From GCA-2401155 sp045047085 (GTDB taxonomy: Bacteria; Pseudomonadota; Alphaproteobacteria; Rhizobiales; Rhizobiaceae): a DNA stretch of 64,000 bases. The first letter of the stretch is position 1; each line of letters begins with the position of its first letter. Made by a program: the position numbers and the translations under genes. Below are positions 25,164-34,297 of the stretch, in pieces. The stretch spans positions 51,439 to 115,438 of the forward strand of contig JASFYT010000041.1 of assembly GCA_045047085.1 (NCBI GenBank), given 5' to 3'. The notes under the pieces were generated by a model. The model had not been told where the DNA came from, made no database searches, and saw only the letters and a program-made list of their open reading frames with translations.

Positions 25164-26453
25164 TCAGGATTGCTCAATGCGTTTTACCACTCTCAGCCAG
25201 TTTTTTGGATCACTTTCTCTGCCTCCGGGGCGGCTCAGTGCTTCACAAAGTCCGCTCAGCGCTTCCAGCGAATGCACCGGGCGAAACTCGTCCACATGGG
25301 GCAGCATCGCCCGAATACCACGGGCGGCAGCTTTGAAACCATCAAACCGCAGCAGCGGGTTTAGCCATATCAATCGACGGCAGGAACGATGCAGCCGGTC
25401 CATTTCAAATTCCAGCACATCATCCACATCGCGCTCCAGACCATCAGTAATCAATAACACAATTGCACCCTGTGATAGCACCCGCCTAGACCAGTTGCGG
25501 TTAAATTCACTCAGCGTTGTACCGATACGCGTACCACCGGACCAATCGTCAACAATTGCTGAACATTCCTCCAGCGCTTCATCAGGGTCTTTCATACGCA
25601 ATTGTCGCGTCACATTGGTTAATCGCGTACCAAACAAAAACGTATGCACATTGCGGCGCTCCTCGGTCAATGCATGGAGAAAATGCAAAAATACCCGCGT
25701 ATACTGGCTCATAGAACCGGAAATATCCGCCAATACGACGATGGGTGGGTGCAAAATTTTGCGTTTCTTAAATTGCGGCAAAATAAGATCACCACCAGTA
25801 TGCAAACTGTTAGAAAGCATCCGTCGCGGATCAAGCACTGAACCACGATTTGTTGGTTTAAAGCGCCGTGTCTTGAGTTTATTCTCGGGCATAATCATCG
25901 ACTTCATCGCCCGTTTTGCTACTGCAATTTCCTCCGCCGACATTTGTGCAAAATCTTTTTGCTGCAACACTTCACGAGCAGAGGCGGTCAGCATCGCATC
26001 AATCTCGATTTCTGGCTGCTCCATCTCCGGTTGGTTGGGCTGGCCGGAAAACAGAGATTGGGAAACACGATTTTGCGCAGCTTTGGGTTTTTCTTTTTCA
26101 GGCTCAGGATTAGCCACTGGCGAAAACATCTGGATCATCTTTTCAACCAAATCACGAGAACGCCAGAACACTTTGAAAGCTTCATCAAAAACCAGATGGT
26201 CTTCTTTGCGCTTCACCATCACACAATGGAGCGTCCAGTAAAAATCATCACGAGAGGAAATCCCCGCCTGCATCATGGCACGCACAGATTCCACCACATC
26301 AGCAGGCCCAATCCTGATGCCAGCCCCGCGTAAAACCCGAGCAAAATAGAGAATATTATCCGCCATTTTACCATCAGCCTTTGCAACCATCGGCGGTAAC
26401 ACTTGCTGAGACGGGACGCCCAAATCGGCATTGACCTGGTTCAGCGTAACCAT
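25164..26453 (-). CDS. coxE: VWA domain protein, CoxE family
   Basis: A 429-residue protein. The last 200 residues form a von Willebrand A domain with the metal-ion site DISGS at residues 243-247, then TFLFGTRLTNVTRQL and ITDGLERDVD. The N-terminal half is the CoxE-type helical region, with a charged linker at about 110-150 (PEPEKEKPKAAQN). CoxE works with the MoxR-type ATPase CoxD to insert or rebuild the metal centre of a molybdenum hydroxylase. It starts 4 bp after the ATPase stop. Confidence 0.87.
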   Translation of the reverse strand: MVTLNQVNADLGVPSQQVLPPMVAKADGKMADNILYFARVLRGAGIRIGPADVVESVRAMMQAGISSRDDFYWTLHCVMVKRKEDHLVFDEAFKVFWRSRDLVEKMIQMFSPVANPEPEKEKPKAAQNRVSQSLFSGQPNQPEMEQPEIEIDAMLTASAREVLQQKDFAQMSAEEIAVAKRAMKSMIMPENKLKTRRFKPTNRGSVLDPRRMLSNSLHTGGDLILPQFKKRKILHPPIVVLADISGSMSQYTRVFLHFLHALTEERRNVHTFLFGTRLTNVTRQLRMKDPDEALEECSAIVDDWSGGTRIGTTLSEFNRNWSRRVLSQGAIVLLITDGLERDVDDVLEFEMDRLHRSCRRLIWLNPLLRFDGFKAAARGIRAMLPHVDEFRPVHSLEALSGLCEALSRPGGRESDPKNWLRVVKRIEQS

Positions 26454-26456
26454 AGC

Positions 26457-27389
26457 TTAAGCCGCCTGTCCGGCTTTCAGATCAGAACGCACTTCGTCCA
26501 ACAAACGCTTACCCTCACTCTGATCAATTTTCGCAATGTCATCCTGATATTTCAACAACACCCCAATCGTATCCGAAATCGTTTGCGGATCGATGGCAAT
26601 TTTATCGAGTTCAATCAAAGCGGTTGCCCAATCAATGGTTTCAGCCACACCGGGATTCTTGAACAAGTTTTGATGCCTCAATTTTTGAACAAAACCAACA
26701 ATTTCCTCTGAAAGTACAGCGCCGGCATCAGGGACCTTTGCGTTAAGGATCGCCAACTCACGCGGGCCATCTGGATAATCCAGCCAATGGTAAAGACAAC
26801 GCCGCTTCAATGCATCATGGATTTCGCGTGTCCGGTTAGTGGTAATAATGACAATCGGAGGTTCGTTGGCCTTGATTGTGCCAAGTTCAGGAATGGTAAT
26901 TTGAAAATCCGATAAAATTTCCAGCAAGAATGCTTCAAATGCCTCGTCTGTACGATCCAATTCATCAATCAATAAAATTGGCGCACGGCCCGGCTCGCCT
27001 TCAAGCGCCTGCAATAAGGGTCGCTTAATCAGGAATTTCTCGGAGAAAACACCTTCTTCCAAGGTCTTTTGATCAACCTCACCACCTGCTTCCTTCATTC
27101 GGATTTCAACCATTTGAGCAGCGTAATTCCACTCGTAAACGGCAGAGGAAATATCCAATCCTTCATAACATTGCAAACGGATCAGCGGACGGTTCAAACC
27201 ACTGCTCAAAACCTTGGCAATTTCGGTTTTCCCAACGCCTGCTTCCCCTTCAAGAAACAACGGACGACCCATTTTCAGGCTTAGATAAAGCACGGTTGCC
27301 AGAGAACGGTCGGCCACATAACCTTCATTGGCCAACAGGCTCATTGTTTCATCGATTGAACCGGGAATTTCAGAACTAACTTCGCTCAC
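26457..27389 (-). CDS. coxD: MoxR-type AAA+ ATPase, CoxD family
   Basis: A 310-residue AAA+ ATPase. Walker A is GEAGVGKT (residues 48-55), Walker B is PILLIDELDRTDEAF, and sensor 1 is in VIITTNRTREI. In Oligotropha CoxD unfolds partly mature CO dehydrogenase so that the [CuSMoO2] centre can be made; the paired VWA gene here points to the same kind of work. Start: I choose GTG 27389 because GGAG lies six bases before it; the longer frame to 27470 would run into the TauE-like gene and adds unrelated residues. Confidence 0.87.
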   Translation of the reverse strand: MSEVSSEIPGSIDETMSLLANEGYVADRSLATVLYLSLKMGRPLFLEGEAGVGKTEIAKVLSSGLNRPLIRLQCYEGLDISSAVYEWNYAAQMVEIRMKEAGGEVDQKTLEEGVFSEKFLIKRPLLQALEGEPGRAPILLIDELDRTDEAFEAFLLEILSDFQITIPELGTIKANEPPIVIITTNRTREIHDALKRRCLYHWLDYPDGPRELAILNAKVPDAGAVLSEEIVGFVQKLRHQNLFKNPGVAETIDWATALIELDKIAIDPQTISDTIGVLLKYQDDIAKIDQSEGKRLLDEVRSDLKAGQAA

Positions 27390-27466
27390 AGATATCTCCA
27401 AATTTCTGCACCAACATATGTTGCTTATATTGTACCGGCCTACTGCCAATTGCAAACCAAACTGGT

Positions 27467-28204
27467 TCACCCGTTAAGAATTAACATCGCACCCAACATC
27501 GTCAAGCCAATCAGGAATATACGGCGAAACAGTCTTTCCGACAGATACTTGCCCAACCATTCCCCGAACATCATACCAATCAATGCTGGTATCACCGATA
27601 AAGCCGAGACAAGATTGGCTTCAATGCTCAACGCTCCCCTGAAATATAGCGCTACCATTAATGTGGTGCTGGAAACCAAAAACAACAAGCCCATCGACTG
27701 TCGCAGCAATGCGCGCGGCAAATCAATCGAATTTAGAAACAACACACCGGGCAAAGAGAGTGAACCCGTAAGCCCGGTAAAAACACCGTTCAAGGCACCG
27801 ACCAGCGGACCAACCCATTTTTCCCTATTCCCGCCAAGTTCAATCGTCACACCGGCTAATGTGGAAAGCGCGTAGATCATCAAAAGCAATCCCAGAAGCC
27901 GTGTTAACAATGTTCCGTCCACTACATTGAGATAACCAGAGGCAATCCAGATGGCCATCATCGCTGTCAGTAAAAGCGGCCAAATTCGTCGCATTATTTC
28001 AATCAGCCCGTTGCCGACAAAACATTGCCAAACATTGGTGGTAATCGCAGGCATCAAAACCAGCACCATGCCGATTCGAGCATCGAAAGTCAGGCTAAGT
28101 AAAGCAATCGCCAGAACCGGCAAGCCAAACCCAACAATCCCCTTCACAGCCCCACAAAACAGAAAAACAGCAAGAATTACAACGATGTCTGAAAACTCGT
28201 ACAT
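27467..28204 (-). CDS. TauE/SafE family membrane protein
   Basis: A 245-residue protein with about eight membrane segments and the two-fold TauE pattern: GFGLPVLAIALLSLTFDARIG near the start and GALNGVFTGLTGSLSLPGVL in the middle. Family members export sulfite, sulfoacetate or other sulfur anions. It is the first gene of the molybdenum hydroxylase maturation run, 77 bp before the CoxD gene. A link to cofactor sulfuration is tempting but not shown. Confidence 0.82.
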   Translation of the reverse strand: MYEFSDIVVILAVFLFCGAVKGIVGFGLPVLAIALLSLTFDARIGMVLVLMPAITTNVWQCFVGNGLIEIMRRIWPLLLTAMMAIWIASGYLNVVDGTLLTRLLGLLLMIYALSTLAGVTIELGGNREKWVGPLVGALNGVFTGLTGSLSLPGVLFLNSIDLPRALLRQSMGLLFLVSSTTLMVALYFRGALSIEANLVSALSVIPALIGMMFGEWLGKYLSERLFRRIFLIGLTMLGAMLILNG

Positions 28205-28317
28205 TCTTCAACCATATTCATTTTGATCAAAGAATCTAATAATATGTTTTGCTGATTGCACGTTATATAGAGATTGCGTATTTTGCAGTTAATATCTGTT
28301 CATAAATCGATTTTTGC

Positions 28318-29406
28318 ATGATCAAATTCATTACTATTTTCATTGCCCTCACCGTTTCAGCAATCACAGCAGCAACGGCAGAACCGTTGAAAATTGGCGT
28401 ATCCCTGCCCCTTGCGAGCAATTCAGCAAAGCTTGCGGAACAATTTCTTGTTGGCATGCGGCTGGCGCTTCATAACGAATCAAGTACGGACAAATTCGAG
28501 CTCTGGCCTGTGGATGATGGTTGCGACAGAGAAATCAGCACGCTGGCCGCAGAAGATTTCGCAGCAAGCGATGTGTCGCTGGTCACCGGTTATTTTTGTA
28601 GCGAACCGGCAGAAGTTGCCGCCAGCTATCTAAAGGAGAGCGGCATTCCCATTCTTGTAACAGAGGCACGCTCCGTTCGCCTAATGGTTGACCGGCAAAA
28701 GGAAGAATGGAATTTGTGGCGCATGGCACCGGGAGATGACTTCCCGGCTGAAGCTGCTTTTCAGGCTCTCTCTAAACGCTGGAAAAACATCCCCTACGCT
28801 TTGGTCGATGACGGCACAATTTACGGCCGTACGCTGGTTGATGAATTTCGTGCCCGCATGGAAGATATTGAACTCAAGCCTCAATTTGTTGATAATTTCA
28901 GAGCCGCCCAATCCACTCAGGCAGGCCTCATTCGCCGTTTGCGAAACTCCGGTGTGCAGGCAGCTTTCATCGGTGCGTCCGCTGACGATATCTCCGTTAT
29001 TTCGCGCAACTTCGCCGAACTTGGCGAACGCTTCGAGATTGTTGGCGGCGAAGTCATGAACATCATACCTTTCCAGACCGGAGGCGACCCACTACCCAAA
29101 GGTATTTTGGCAATTTTGGAGCCAGAGCCAGATCAACTAACCTCCACAAAAGCACTGCGCCAACAGCTGGCACTTGAAAACATCGAACCAGAACCCTTTG
29201 TTTTCAAGGGATATGCAACCATGCAAGTGGTGATACAGGCGGTTAAAGAGACCCGAGAAAACACCACCAACGCATTGCAAACCGAGGTTTTCACAACAAT
29301 TTTGGGCGACGTAAAATTCAATTCTGGAGGCACCAATATCCACAATCATTTCTCACTCTACCAATGGGACGGAAAAGCTTTCCGACCGGTGGCAAATGAC
29401 AATTAA
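28318..29406 (+). CDS. Periplasmic branched-chain amino acid-type binding protein
   Basis: A 362-residue protein with a signal peptide (cleavage after about ATAEP, residue 21) and the Peripla_BP_6 fold: KIGVSLPLASNSAKLAEQF, VDDGTIYGRTLVDEF, and AFIGASADD. LivJ-like proteins feed amino acids or related compounds to an ABC importer, or act as sensors. No permease or ATPase lies beside it. Its stop overlaps the start of the P1 peptidase gene by 11 bp, so the two are coupled. Its role may be tied to peptides or amides handled by that enzyme. Confidence 0.8.
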   Translation: MIKFITIFIALTVSAITAATAEPLKIGVSLPLASNSAKLAEQFLVGMRLALHNESSTDKFELWPVDDGCDREISTLAAEDFAASDVSLVTGYFCSEPAEVAASYLKESGIPILVTEARSVRLMVDRQKEEWNLWRMAPGDDFPAEAAFQALSKRWKNIPYALVDDGTIYGRTLVDEFRARMEDIELKPQFVDNFRAAQSTQAGLIRRLRNSGVQAAFIGASADDISVISRNFAELGERFEIVGGEVMNIIPFQTGGDPLPKGILAILEPEPDQLTSTKALRQQLALENIEPEPFVFKGYATMQVVIQAVKETRENTTNALQTEVFTTILGDVKFNSGGTNIHNHFSLYQWDGKAFRPVANDN

Positions 29407-30412
29407 TCCCGGCCCCCGAAATTCCTTAAGCGATATCGCCGGTCTGACTGTCGGCAACGCAGCATCGTCAAAACTCAAGTCCGGCGTAACCGTCGTAATT
29501 TGCGATAAACCAACCATAGCCAGCGTCCATGTCATGGGCGGAGGCCCGGGAACCCGCGACACCGAACTGCTCTCTCCCAAAAACTCCGTTGAAAGTATTG
29601 ACGCTCTGGTTCTATCCGGCGGATCAGCCTTTGGTTTGGATGCTGCATCCGGTGTACAAGCAATGCTTCGAGAACAAGGCCGTGGCTTTACTATCGGCCC
29701 GGTAAAAATCCCGATAGTTCCGGCAGCTATTCTTTTTGACCTAATCAATGGCGGCGACAAGGATTGGGGCGAGTACCCACCCTACCGTGAATTAGGCAAA
29801 GAGGCAGCCCTTGTAGCCAGCAAAGATTTTGCCATCGGTAGCGAAGGCGCAGGGTACGGTGCATTAGTAGCTGGCCTGAAAGGTGGTCTCGGCACTGCTT
29901 CGCTAAAGCTCGATAACGGCATTACGATTGCAGCTCTTGTCGTGGTGAATGCAGTCGGAAGCCCGGTTATTGCCGAAACCGGTCATTTCTGGGCCGCACC
30001 CTTTGAGATGAACGGCGAGTTCGGCAATCGCCCCCTACCCTCGCCATTGCCGAAGAATGCCACCGATCTTCAAATCAAGTTTCGCGAGTTCGCAAAGCCC
30101 GCCGCAAGCACAACCATCGCCGTTGTCGCCACTGACGCAGTGCTAACCAAAGCGCAGGCAGAGCGTTTAGCCATCGCCAGTCATGACGGCTTCGCCAGAG
30201 CAATTTGGCCAGTGCACACACCGCTGGATGGCGATCTTGTATTTTCACTTGCCACCGGAAAAAGCGAAATCACCCCCAACCACAATGACTGGGTAGATAT
30301 CGGCGCCCATGCAGCGAGCGTGATGTCACGGGCCATCGCCAGAGGCATCTATGAGGCCAGCTCCGAGTCAAATGATCTTTACCCCAGCTGGCAGGAAAAA
30401 TATGACCGATAG
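29396..30412 (+). CDS. P1 family (DmpA-like, S58) peptidase
   Basis: A 338-residue N-terminal nucleophile-type enzyme. The start GPRNSLSDIAGLTVGNA is typical, as is LSGGSAFGLDAASGV. The self-cleavage region is around ALVVVNAVGSP, where a Gly-Ser bond would give the catalytic N-terminal Ser. Members cut N-terminal beta-amino acid or D-Ala residues from peptides or amides. There is no obvious signal peptide. It overlaps the binding-protein gene upstream and the membrane-protein gene downstream, forming a tight three-gene unit. Confidence 0.85.
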   Translation: MTINPGPRNSLSDIAGLTVGNAASSKLKSGVTVVICDKPTIASVHVMGGGPGTRDTELLSPKNSVESIDALVLSGGSAFGLDAASGVQAMLREQGRGFTIGPVKIPIVPAAILFDLINGGDKDWGEYPPYRELGKEAALVASKDFAIGSEGAGYGALVAGLKGGLGTASLKLDNGITIAALVVVNAVGSPVIAETGHFWAAPFEMNGEFGNRPLPSPLPKNATDLQIKFREFAKPAASTTIAVVATDAVLTKAQAERLAIASHDGFARAIWPVHTPLDGDLVFSLATGKSEITPNHNDWVDIGAHAASVMSRAIARGIYEASSESNDLYPSWQEKYDR

Positions 30413-30902
30413 CACAATCACGTCTCCGAACACCGCTGCAAAGTTCTGGCGTACGACCGCTATTTTTGTAGTACTTTGGGGCCCGTTAATTGCCACGATG
30501 ATTGCGCTTCCCCTCTATCTCAAGGGCCATCGCAGCACCCACGATATGCAAATGGTAGTACTATTATGCGTGTCAGGCGGTTCAATTGCTGCGTTCCTCA
30601 CCAGAGTATTCTCACACTGGCTTACAAAAAACAGCACCAAAACTGCTCGATTTGCAGCTACCCTTGGCTTTCTTTCTGCTGGAACAGTAGCAACCACCGC
30701 TATTTTATTTGGCCTACAGTTTCGAACATATTTCAGCCAGTGGCACGAGGAGATATTTACCCTGGAATGGGTGTTCCAACTCGTCTTCACCCTAGCATAT
30801 GCAGCTTATATCTATGGATCCACCGCACTTCACCTTCTCATCAGCCCGATGAATGTCGTGATACTAATCCTTTGTGCATGGATATTTGAACCGCGCAACT
30901 GA
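30402..30902 (+). CDS. Small four-helix membrane protein, unknown function
   Basis: A 166-residue protein with four predicted membrane helices (about 18-38, 52-70, 85-105, 125-160). The start is ATG 30402 (MTDSTITSPN), with a GGCAGGAAAAAT ribosome site; the start overlaps the peptidase stop by 11 bases. I recognise no family. The coupling suggests it acts with the P1 peptidase and binding protein, perhaps at the inner membrane. Confidence 0.6.
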   Translation: MTDSTITSPNTAAKFWRTTAIFVVLWGPLIATMIALPLYLKGHRSTHDMQMVVLLCVSGGSIAAFLTRVFSHWLTKNSTKTARFAATLGFLSAGTVATTAILFGLQFRTYFSQWHEEIFTLEWVFQLVFTLAYAAYIYGSTALHLLISPMNVVILILCAWIFEPRN

Positions 30903-30954
30903 GCATTGAATTTGGCGTTTGCCGGTGCTAAACAAATGGCAATCCTCACCTAAT

Positions 30955-31049
30955 GCATGTCTCCCAAAAGTGGGCACCGGTTTTGAGACCATGACACGCA
31001 AAACAAAAAGATAAAGCATGTTGGGTGAATACCAATGAACACGACATGC
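30955..31049. repeat. Palindromic intergenic repeat, copy 1 (purB leader)
   Basis: This 95-bp element is bounded by GCATGTC (30955-30961) and its exact reverse complement GACATGC (31043-31049). Its core AAAAGTGGGCACCGGTTTT nearly matches the one at 40113-40211. A second inner pair GTCTC/GAGAC flanks the core. The form recalls the short mosaic repeats scattered between genes in rhizobial genomes. It ends 16 bases before the purB start, so it should be transcribed as the purB 5' leader. Confidence 0.75.
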
Positions 31050-31065
31050 TTCAGGGAATTTCTAT

Positions 31066-32367
31066 ATGATCGAGCGCTATTCACGACCTGAGATGGTTTC
31101 CATCTGGTCTGCCCAATCCAAATTCAAAATTTGGTTCGAAATCGAAGCGCATGCTTGCGATGCACTGGCTGAACTAGGCGTCATTCCGGCAGAAGCTGCC
31201 AAAACCATTTGGGACAAAGCCGGTAAAGTCGATTTCGACGTTGCCCGCATTGATGAAATCGAAGCGGTTACCAAGCATGATGTCATCGCATTCCTTACCC
31301 ATCTGGCTGAAATCGTTGGCCCCGATTCCCGTTTTGTCCATCAAGGCATGACCTCATCTGATGTGTTGGATACCTGCTTCAACGTACAATTGACCAAGGC
31401 AGCCGACCTTCTATTGGCGGATCTGGACAAATTACTCGCAGCATTAAAAACCCGAGCTATGGAACATAAAGATACCATCACCATTGGTCGTTCCCACGCC
31501 ATCCATGCAGAACCAACTACCTTCGGCCTGAAACTGGCGCAAGCTTATGCCGAATTCGAACGCTGCAAAAAGCGTCTGATCAACGCCCGTGAAGAAATCG
31601 CCACTTGCGCCATTTCAGGAGCCGTTGGCACCTTCGCCAATATCGATCCGCGTATTGAAGATCATGTGGCCAAGGCCATGGGGCTTGCAGTTGAACCTGT
31701 CTCGACACAGGTAATCCCGCGCGACCGCCACGCCATGTTCTTTGCTACCCTCGGCGTAATTGCCTCATCAGTGGAGCGTCTGGCAATTGAGATCAGACAT
31801 TTGCAACGCACCGAGGTATTGGAAGTGGAGGAATATTTCTCCCCCGGCCAAAAAGGTTCTTCAGCCATGCCCCATAAGCGCAACCCCGTGTTGACCGAAA
31901 ACCTCACCGGCCTCGCCCGCATGGTGCGATCCTACGCCATGCCAGCCATGGAAAATGTAGCCCTTTGGCACGAGCGCGATATCTCCCATTCATCGGTTGA
32001 GCGCATGATCGGCCCGGATTCCACGATCACACTTGATTTTGCCCTTAGCCGCCTAACTGGCGTCATCGAAAAACTTCTGGTTTATCCGGACAACATGGTA
32101 AAAAATATGAACAAATTCAAAGGATTGGTTCATTCACAGCGTGTATTGCTGGCACTTACTCAGGCAGGCGTTTCGCGCGAGGACAGCTATCGTTTGGTAC
32201 AGCGCAACGCCATGCGCGTATGGGAAGAAGGCAAGGATTTCCTCGAAGAGTTATTGGGCGACGAAGAAGTGCTCGCAGCCCTTTCCGAAGAAGAAATCCG
32301 TGATAAATTTGATCTCAGCTACCACACCAAACACGTAGATACGATTTTCAATCGGGTATTTGGCTAG
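31066..32367 (+). CDS. purB: Adenylosuccinate lyase
   Basis: A 433-residue member of the fumarase/aspartase superfamily. The signature GSSAMPHKRNP is at about residues 265-275, and the region HQGMTSSDVLDTCF (about 87-100) supplies an active-site loop. The enzyme splits SAICAR to AICAR and adenylosuccinate to AMP, both with release of fumarate. It starts purine genes that resume at purC 2.5 kb on. The ribosome site AGGGAA lies just after the palindromic repeat. Length is normal. Confidence 0.97.
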   Translation: MIERYSRPEMVSIWSAQSKFKIWFEIEAHACDALAELGVIPAEAAKTIWDKAGKVDFDVARIDEIEAVTKHDVIAFLTHLAEIVGPDSRFVHQGMTSSDVLDTCFNVQLTKAADLLLADLDKLLAALKTRAMEHKDTITIGRSHAIHAEPTTFGLKLAQAYAEFERCKKRLINAREEIATCAISGAVGTFANIDPRIEDHVAKAMGLAVEPVSTQVIPRDRHAMFFATLGVIASSVERLAIEIRHLQRTEVLEVEEYFSPGQKGSSAMPHKRNPVLTENLTGLARMVRSYAMPAMENVALWHERDISHSSVERMIGPDSTITLDFALSRLTGVIEKLLVYPDNMVKNMNKFKGLVHSQRVLLALTQAGVSREDSYRLVQRNAMRVWEEGKDFLEELLGDEEVLAALSEEEIRDKFDLSYHTKHVDTIFNRVFG

Positions 32368-32419
32368 GGTCAGAACCCTAAGCCTTGAGGTTGGTGGGCA
32401 TAATGCCTATCTCAGCATC

Positions 32420-32974
32420 ATGAAAACAACAGACGCAGAAGTATTATTTGTTCCCGGCTATAAGGGTTCTGGCACTGACCATTGGCAAACCCGGTGGGAG
32501 AGCAAGCTTTCGGCTGCGCGCATGGTCGCGATGGGCGATTGGCACAAGCCGGTTTTTGAAGAGTGGAAGGCAAATCTGATCGCAGAAGTTGCCAAATGCG
32601 AGAAGCCTGTGCTGCTGGTGGGCCACTCCATCGGGTCGCAAGTTATTGTGCGTGCCGCTGCCGAATTATCAAAACCAATTGCGGGTGCAATGTTGGTTGC
32701 GCCTCCTGATGTGGAAAATTCAGACATCCGCCCGAAACATCTGCTGACTTTCGGCCCGGCATCACGCGAACCGCTGACTTTCCCGTCAATCACCGTCGCC
32801 AGCCGCAATGATCCGTTCTGTTCGATAGAAAAAGCTGAGGATATGGCAGCAAGCTGGGGCTCATTGTTTATGGACGCTGGCGAGTGTGGCCATATCAATC
32901 ACGAAAGCGGCCATGGCCCATGGCCCGAAGGCCTGATGGTATTCAGCAAATTCATCTCTAAGCTGGAAGTTTGA
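32420..32974 (+). CDS. RBBP9/YdeN family alpha/beta hydrolase
   Basis: About 184 residues. The start FVPGYKGSGTDHWQTRWES and the nucleophile elbow VGHSIGSQ (GxSxG) are hallmarks of this small serine hydrolase family, and the catalytic His is in GECGHINHESG. Substrates are unknown for most members. Start: ATG 32420 gives the normal N terminus; the frame is open to 32360 but that adds non-family residues overlapping purB. It is convergent with ppa. Confidence 0.82.
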   Translation: MKTTDAEVLFVPGYKGSGTDHWQTRWESKLSAARMVAMGDWHKPVFEEWKANLIAEVAKCEKPVLLVGHSIGSQVIVRAAAELSKPIAGAMLVAPPDVENSDIRPKHLLTFGPASREPLTFPSITVASRNDPFCSIEKAEDMAASWGSLFMDAGECGHINHESGHGPWPEGLMVFSKFISKLEV

Positions 32975-32977
32975 GAA

Positions 32978-33499
32978 CTAAGCTCTGGCAATTGCTTCCA
33001 TGATCAGGCGCTTGGCTTCATCCGCATCACCCCATGCACCGATTTTTACCCATTTTCCGGGCTCAAGGTCTTTGTAATGCTCAAAGAAATGCTGCACCTG
33101 CTGAATGGTAATCTCAGGAAGGTCCGAGAAATTATTGATATTCTCATAGCGTTTGGTCAAAGCCGTGGAAGGAACAGCAAGAATTTTCTCATCCTGCCCG
33201 GCATTATCTTCCATAATCAGCACACCAACCGGGCGAGCATTGATTACGCAACCGGGGATAAGAGGTCTTGTATTACAAACCAGCACATCAATCGGGTCCC
33301 CATCATCCGACAATGTATGTGGCACGAAGCCATAATTTCCCGGATAGGTCATTGGAGTGTAAAGAAACCGGTCAACGATCAGCGTCCCGGCTTCCTTGTC
33401 CATTTCATATTTAATGGGTTGGCCGCCAACGGGAACTTCAATGATAACGTTGATATCATCAGGTGGGTTATCGCCAATAGAGATCGCATCAATGCGCAT
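32978..33499 (-). CDS. ppa: Inorganic pyrophosphatase (family I)
   Basis: A 173-residue soluble pyrophosphatase. The signature DDGDPIDV (residues 65-72), which holds the metal-binding aspartates, is intact, as are EVPVGGQPIKYEMDK and YGFVPHTL. It hydrolyses PPi from nucleotide and amino acid activation and so pulls those reactions forward. It lies between the hydrolase gene (convergent, 3 bp gap) and an HpaI-type aldolase gene in the same direction. Confidence 0.97.
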   Translation of the reverse strand: MRIDAISIGDNPPDDINVIIEVPVGGQPIKYEMDKEAGTLIVDRFLYTPMTYPGNYGFVPHTLSDDGDPIDVLVCNTRPLIPGCVINARPVGVLIMEDNAGQDEKILAVPSTALTKRYENINNFSDLPEITIQQVQHFFEHYKDLEPGKWVKIGAWGDADEAKRLIMEAIARA

Positions 33500-33538
33500 A
33501 AGGTAATCCTGTAATATTTGCTAAAGCTAGCCCGGCAC

Positions 33539-34297
33539 TTAAAAGTCCAGATCAAGGTGGAATTCAGCACCTTTGGCAAGATAAGTGTCATCGCAACCAA
33601 TGGTGATCAGCTTGAAACCCAGTGAATGAACCAGATTTGCATGTTTTGGTGTCATAGCAAAGGCGGTCGGAATTTTGCCAATAGCATTCACCCGATTCGC
33701 AATGTCAGTGACTTGCTTAATCGAATCCACGCCATAAGCATCCGGCACCGGATCACCTCTCAACGAGATTGAAAAATCTCCTGGCCCGATCAATATCCCG
33801 TCAATGCCCTCAACGCTTATGATTTCATCAAGGTTTTCATAGGCTTCACGCGTTTCAATCATGGCAAAAGCATAGGAATTTTCGTTGATCGTACTCATAT
33901 ATTCGACCGGATCGGCCTTATAGAGCGCAATCGCCCCACCGGGTCCGTGAGAACGGCTACCATTGGGCGGGTACTTAACCGATGCGGCAAAACGTTCCGC
34001 ATCTGCCTTATTGTTAATCATCGGAGCTACAACACTCAAAGCCCCAAAATCCATTGCCCGCTCTGCCAGATCCCAACGCCCAATCGGAATACGCACAATC
34101 GGCGATTTGCCAGCATGAACAATCTCGGCAATGCCGGCCAAAATGCTGGATTCATCCAAATAGCCATGCTGCGCATCAAGCACAGCAGCATCGAAATCGA
34201 ATCTGGCCATGTTGGCAATGTATTGCGGATCACGCATCCCAAGCCAGCAGGTCTTAAGAACCTCCCCGCTTGCAAAAGCTTTATTGAGGCGGTCCAT
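33539..34297 (-). CDS. HpcH/HpaI family aldolase
   Basis: A 252-residue class II pyruvate-type aldolase. Visible features: LDAQHGYLD with the base His (about residue 44), VRIPIGRWD with the pyruvate-binding Arg, FAMIETREAYENL with the metal Glu, and GPGDFSISL. Members cleave 2-keto-3-deoxy sugar acids or 4-hydroxy-2-ketoheptanedioate to pyruvate and an aldehyde. The substrate is not set by the neighbours. Its ATG shares a base with the DUF1476 gene stop (TAATG). Confidence 0.85.
   Translation of the reverse strand: MDRLNKAFASGEVLKTCWLGMRDPQYIANMARFDFDAAVLDAQHGYLDESSILAGIAEIVHAGKSPIVRIPIGRWDLAERAMDFGALSVVAPMINNKADAERFAASVKYPPNGSRSHGPGGAIALYKADPVEYMSTINENSYAFAMIETREAYENLDEIISVEGIDGILIGPGDFSISLRGDPVPDAYGVDSIKQVTDIANRVNAIGKIPTAFAMTPKHANLVHSLGFKLITIGCDDTYLAKGAEFHLDLDF

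Noticed and set aside
24388..26241. A 617-codon open frame on the plus strand, antisense to the XdhC and CoxE genes
   Set aside because: Its product is rich in Ser, Arg, His and Gln with no domain, and the opposite strand encodes clear, overlapping cox-type genes. It is a by-product of their codon use.
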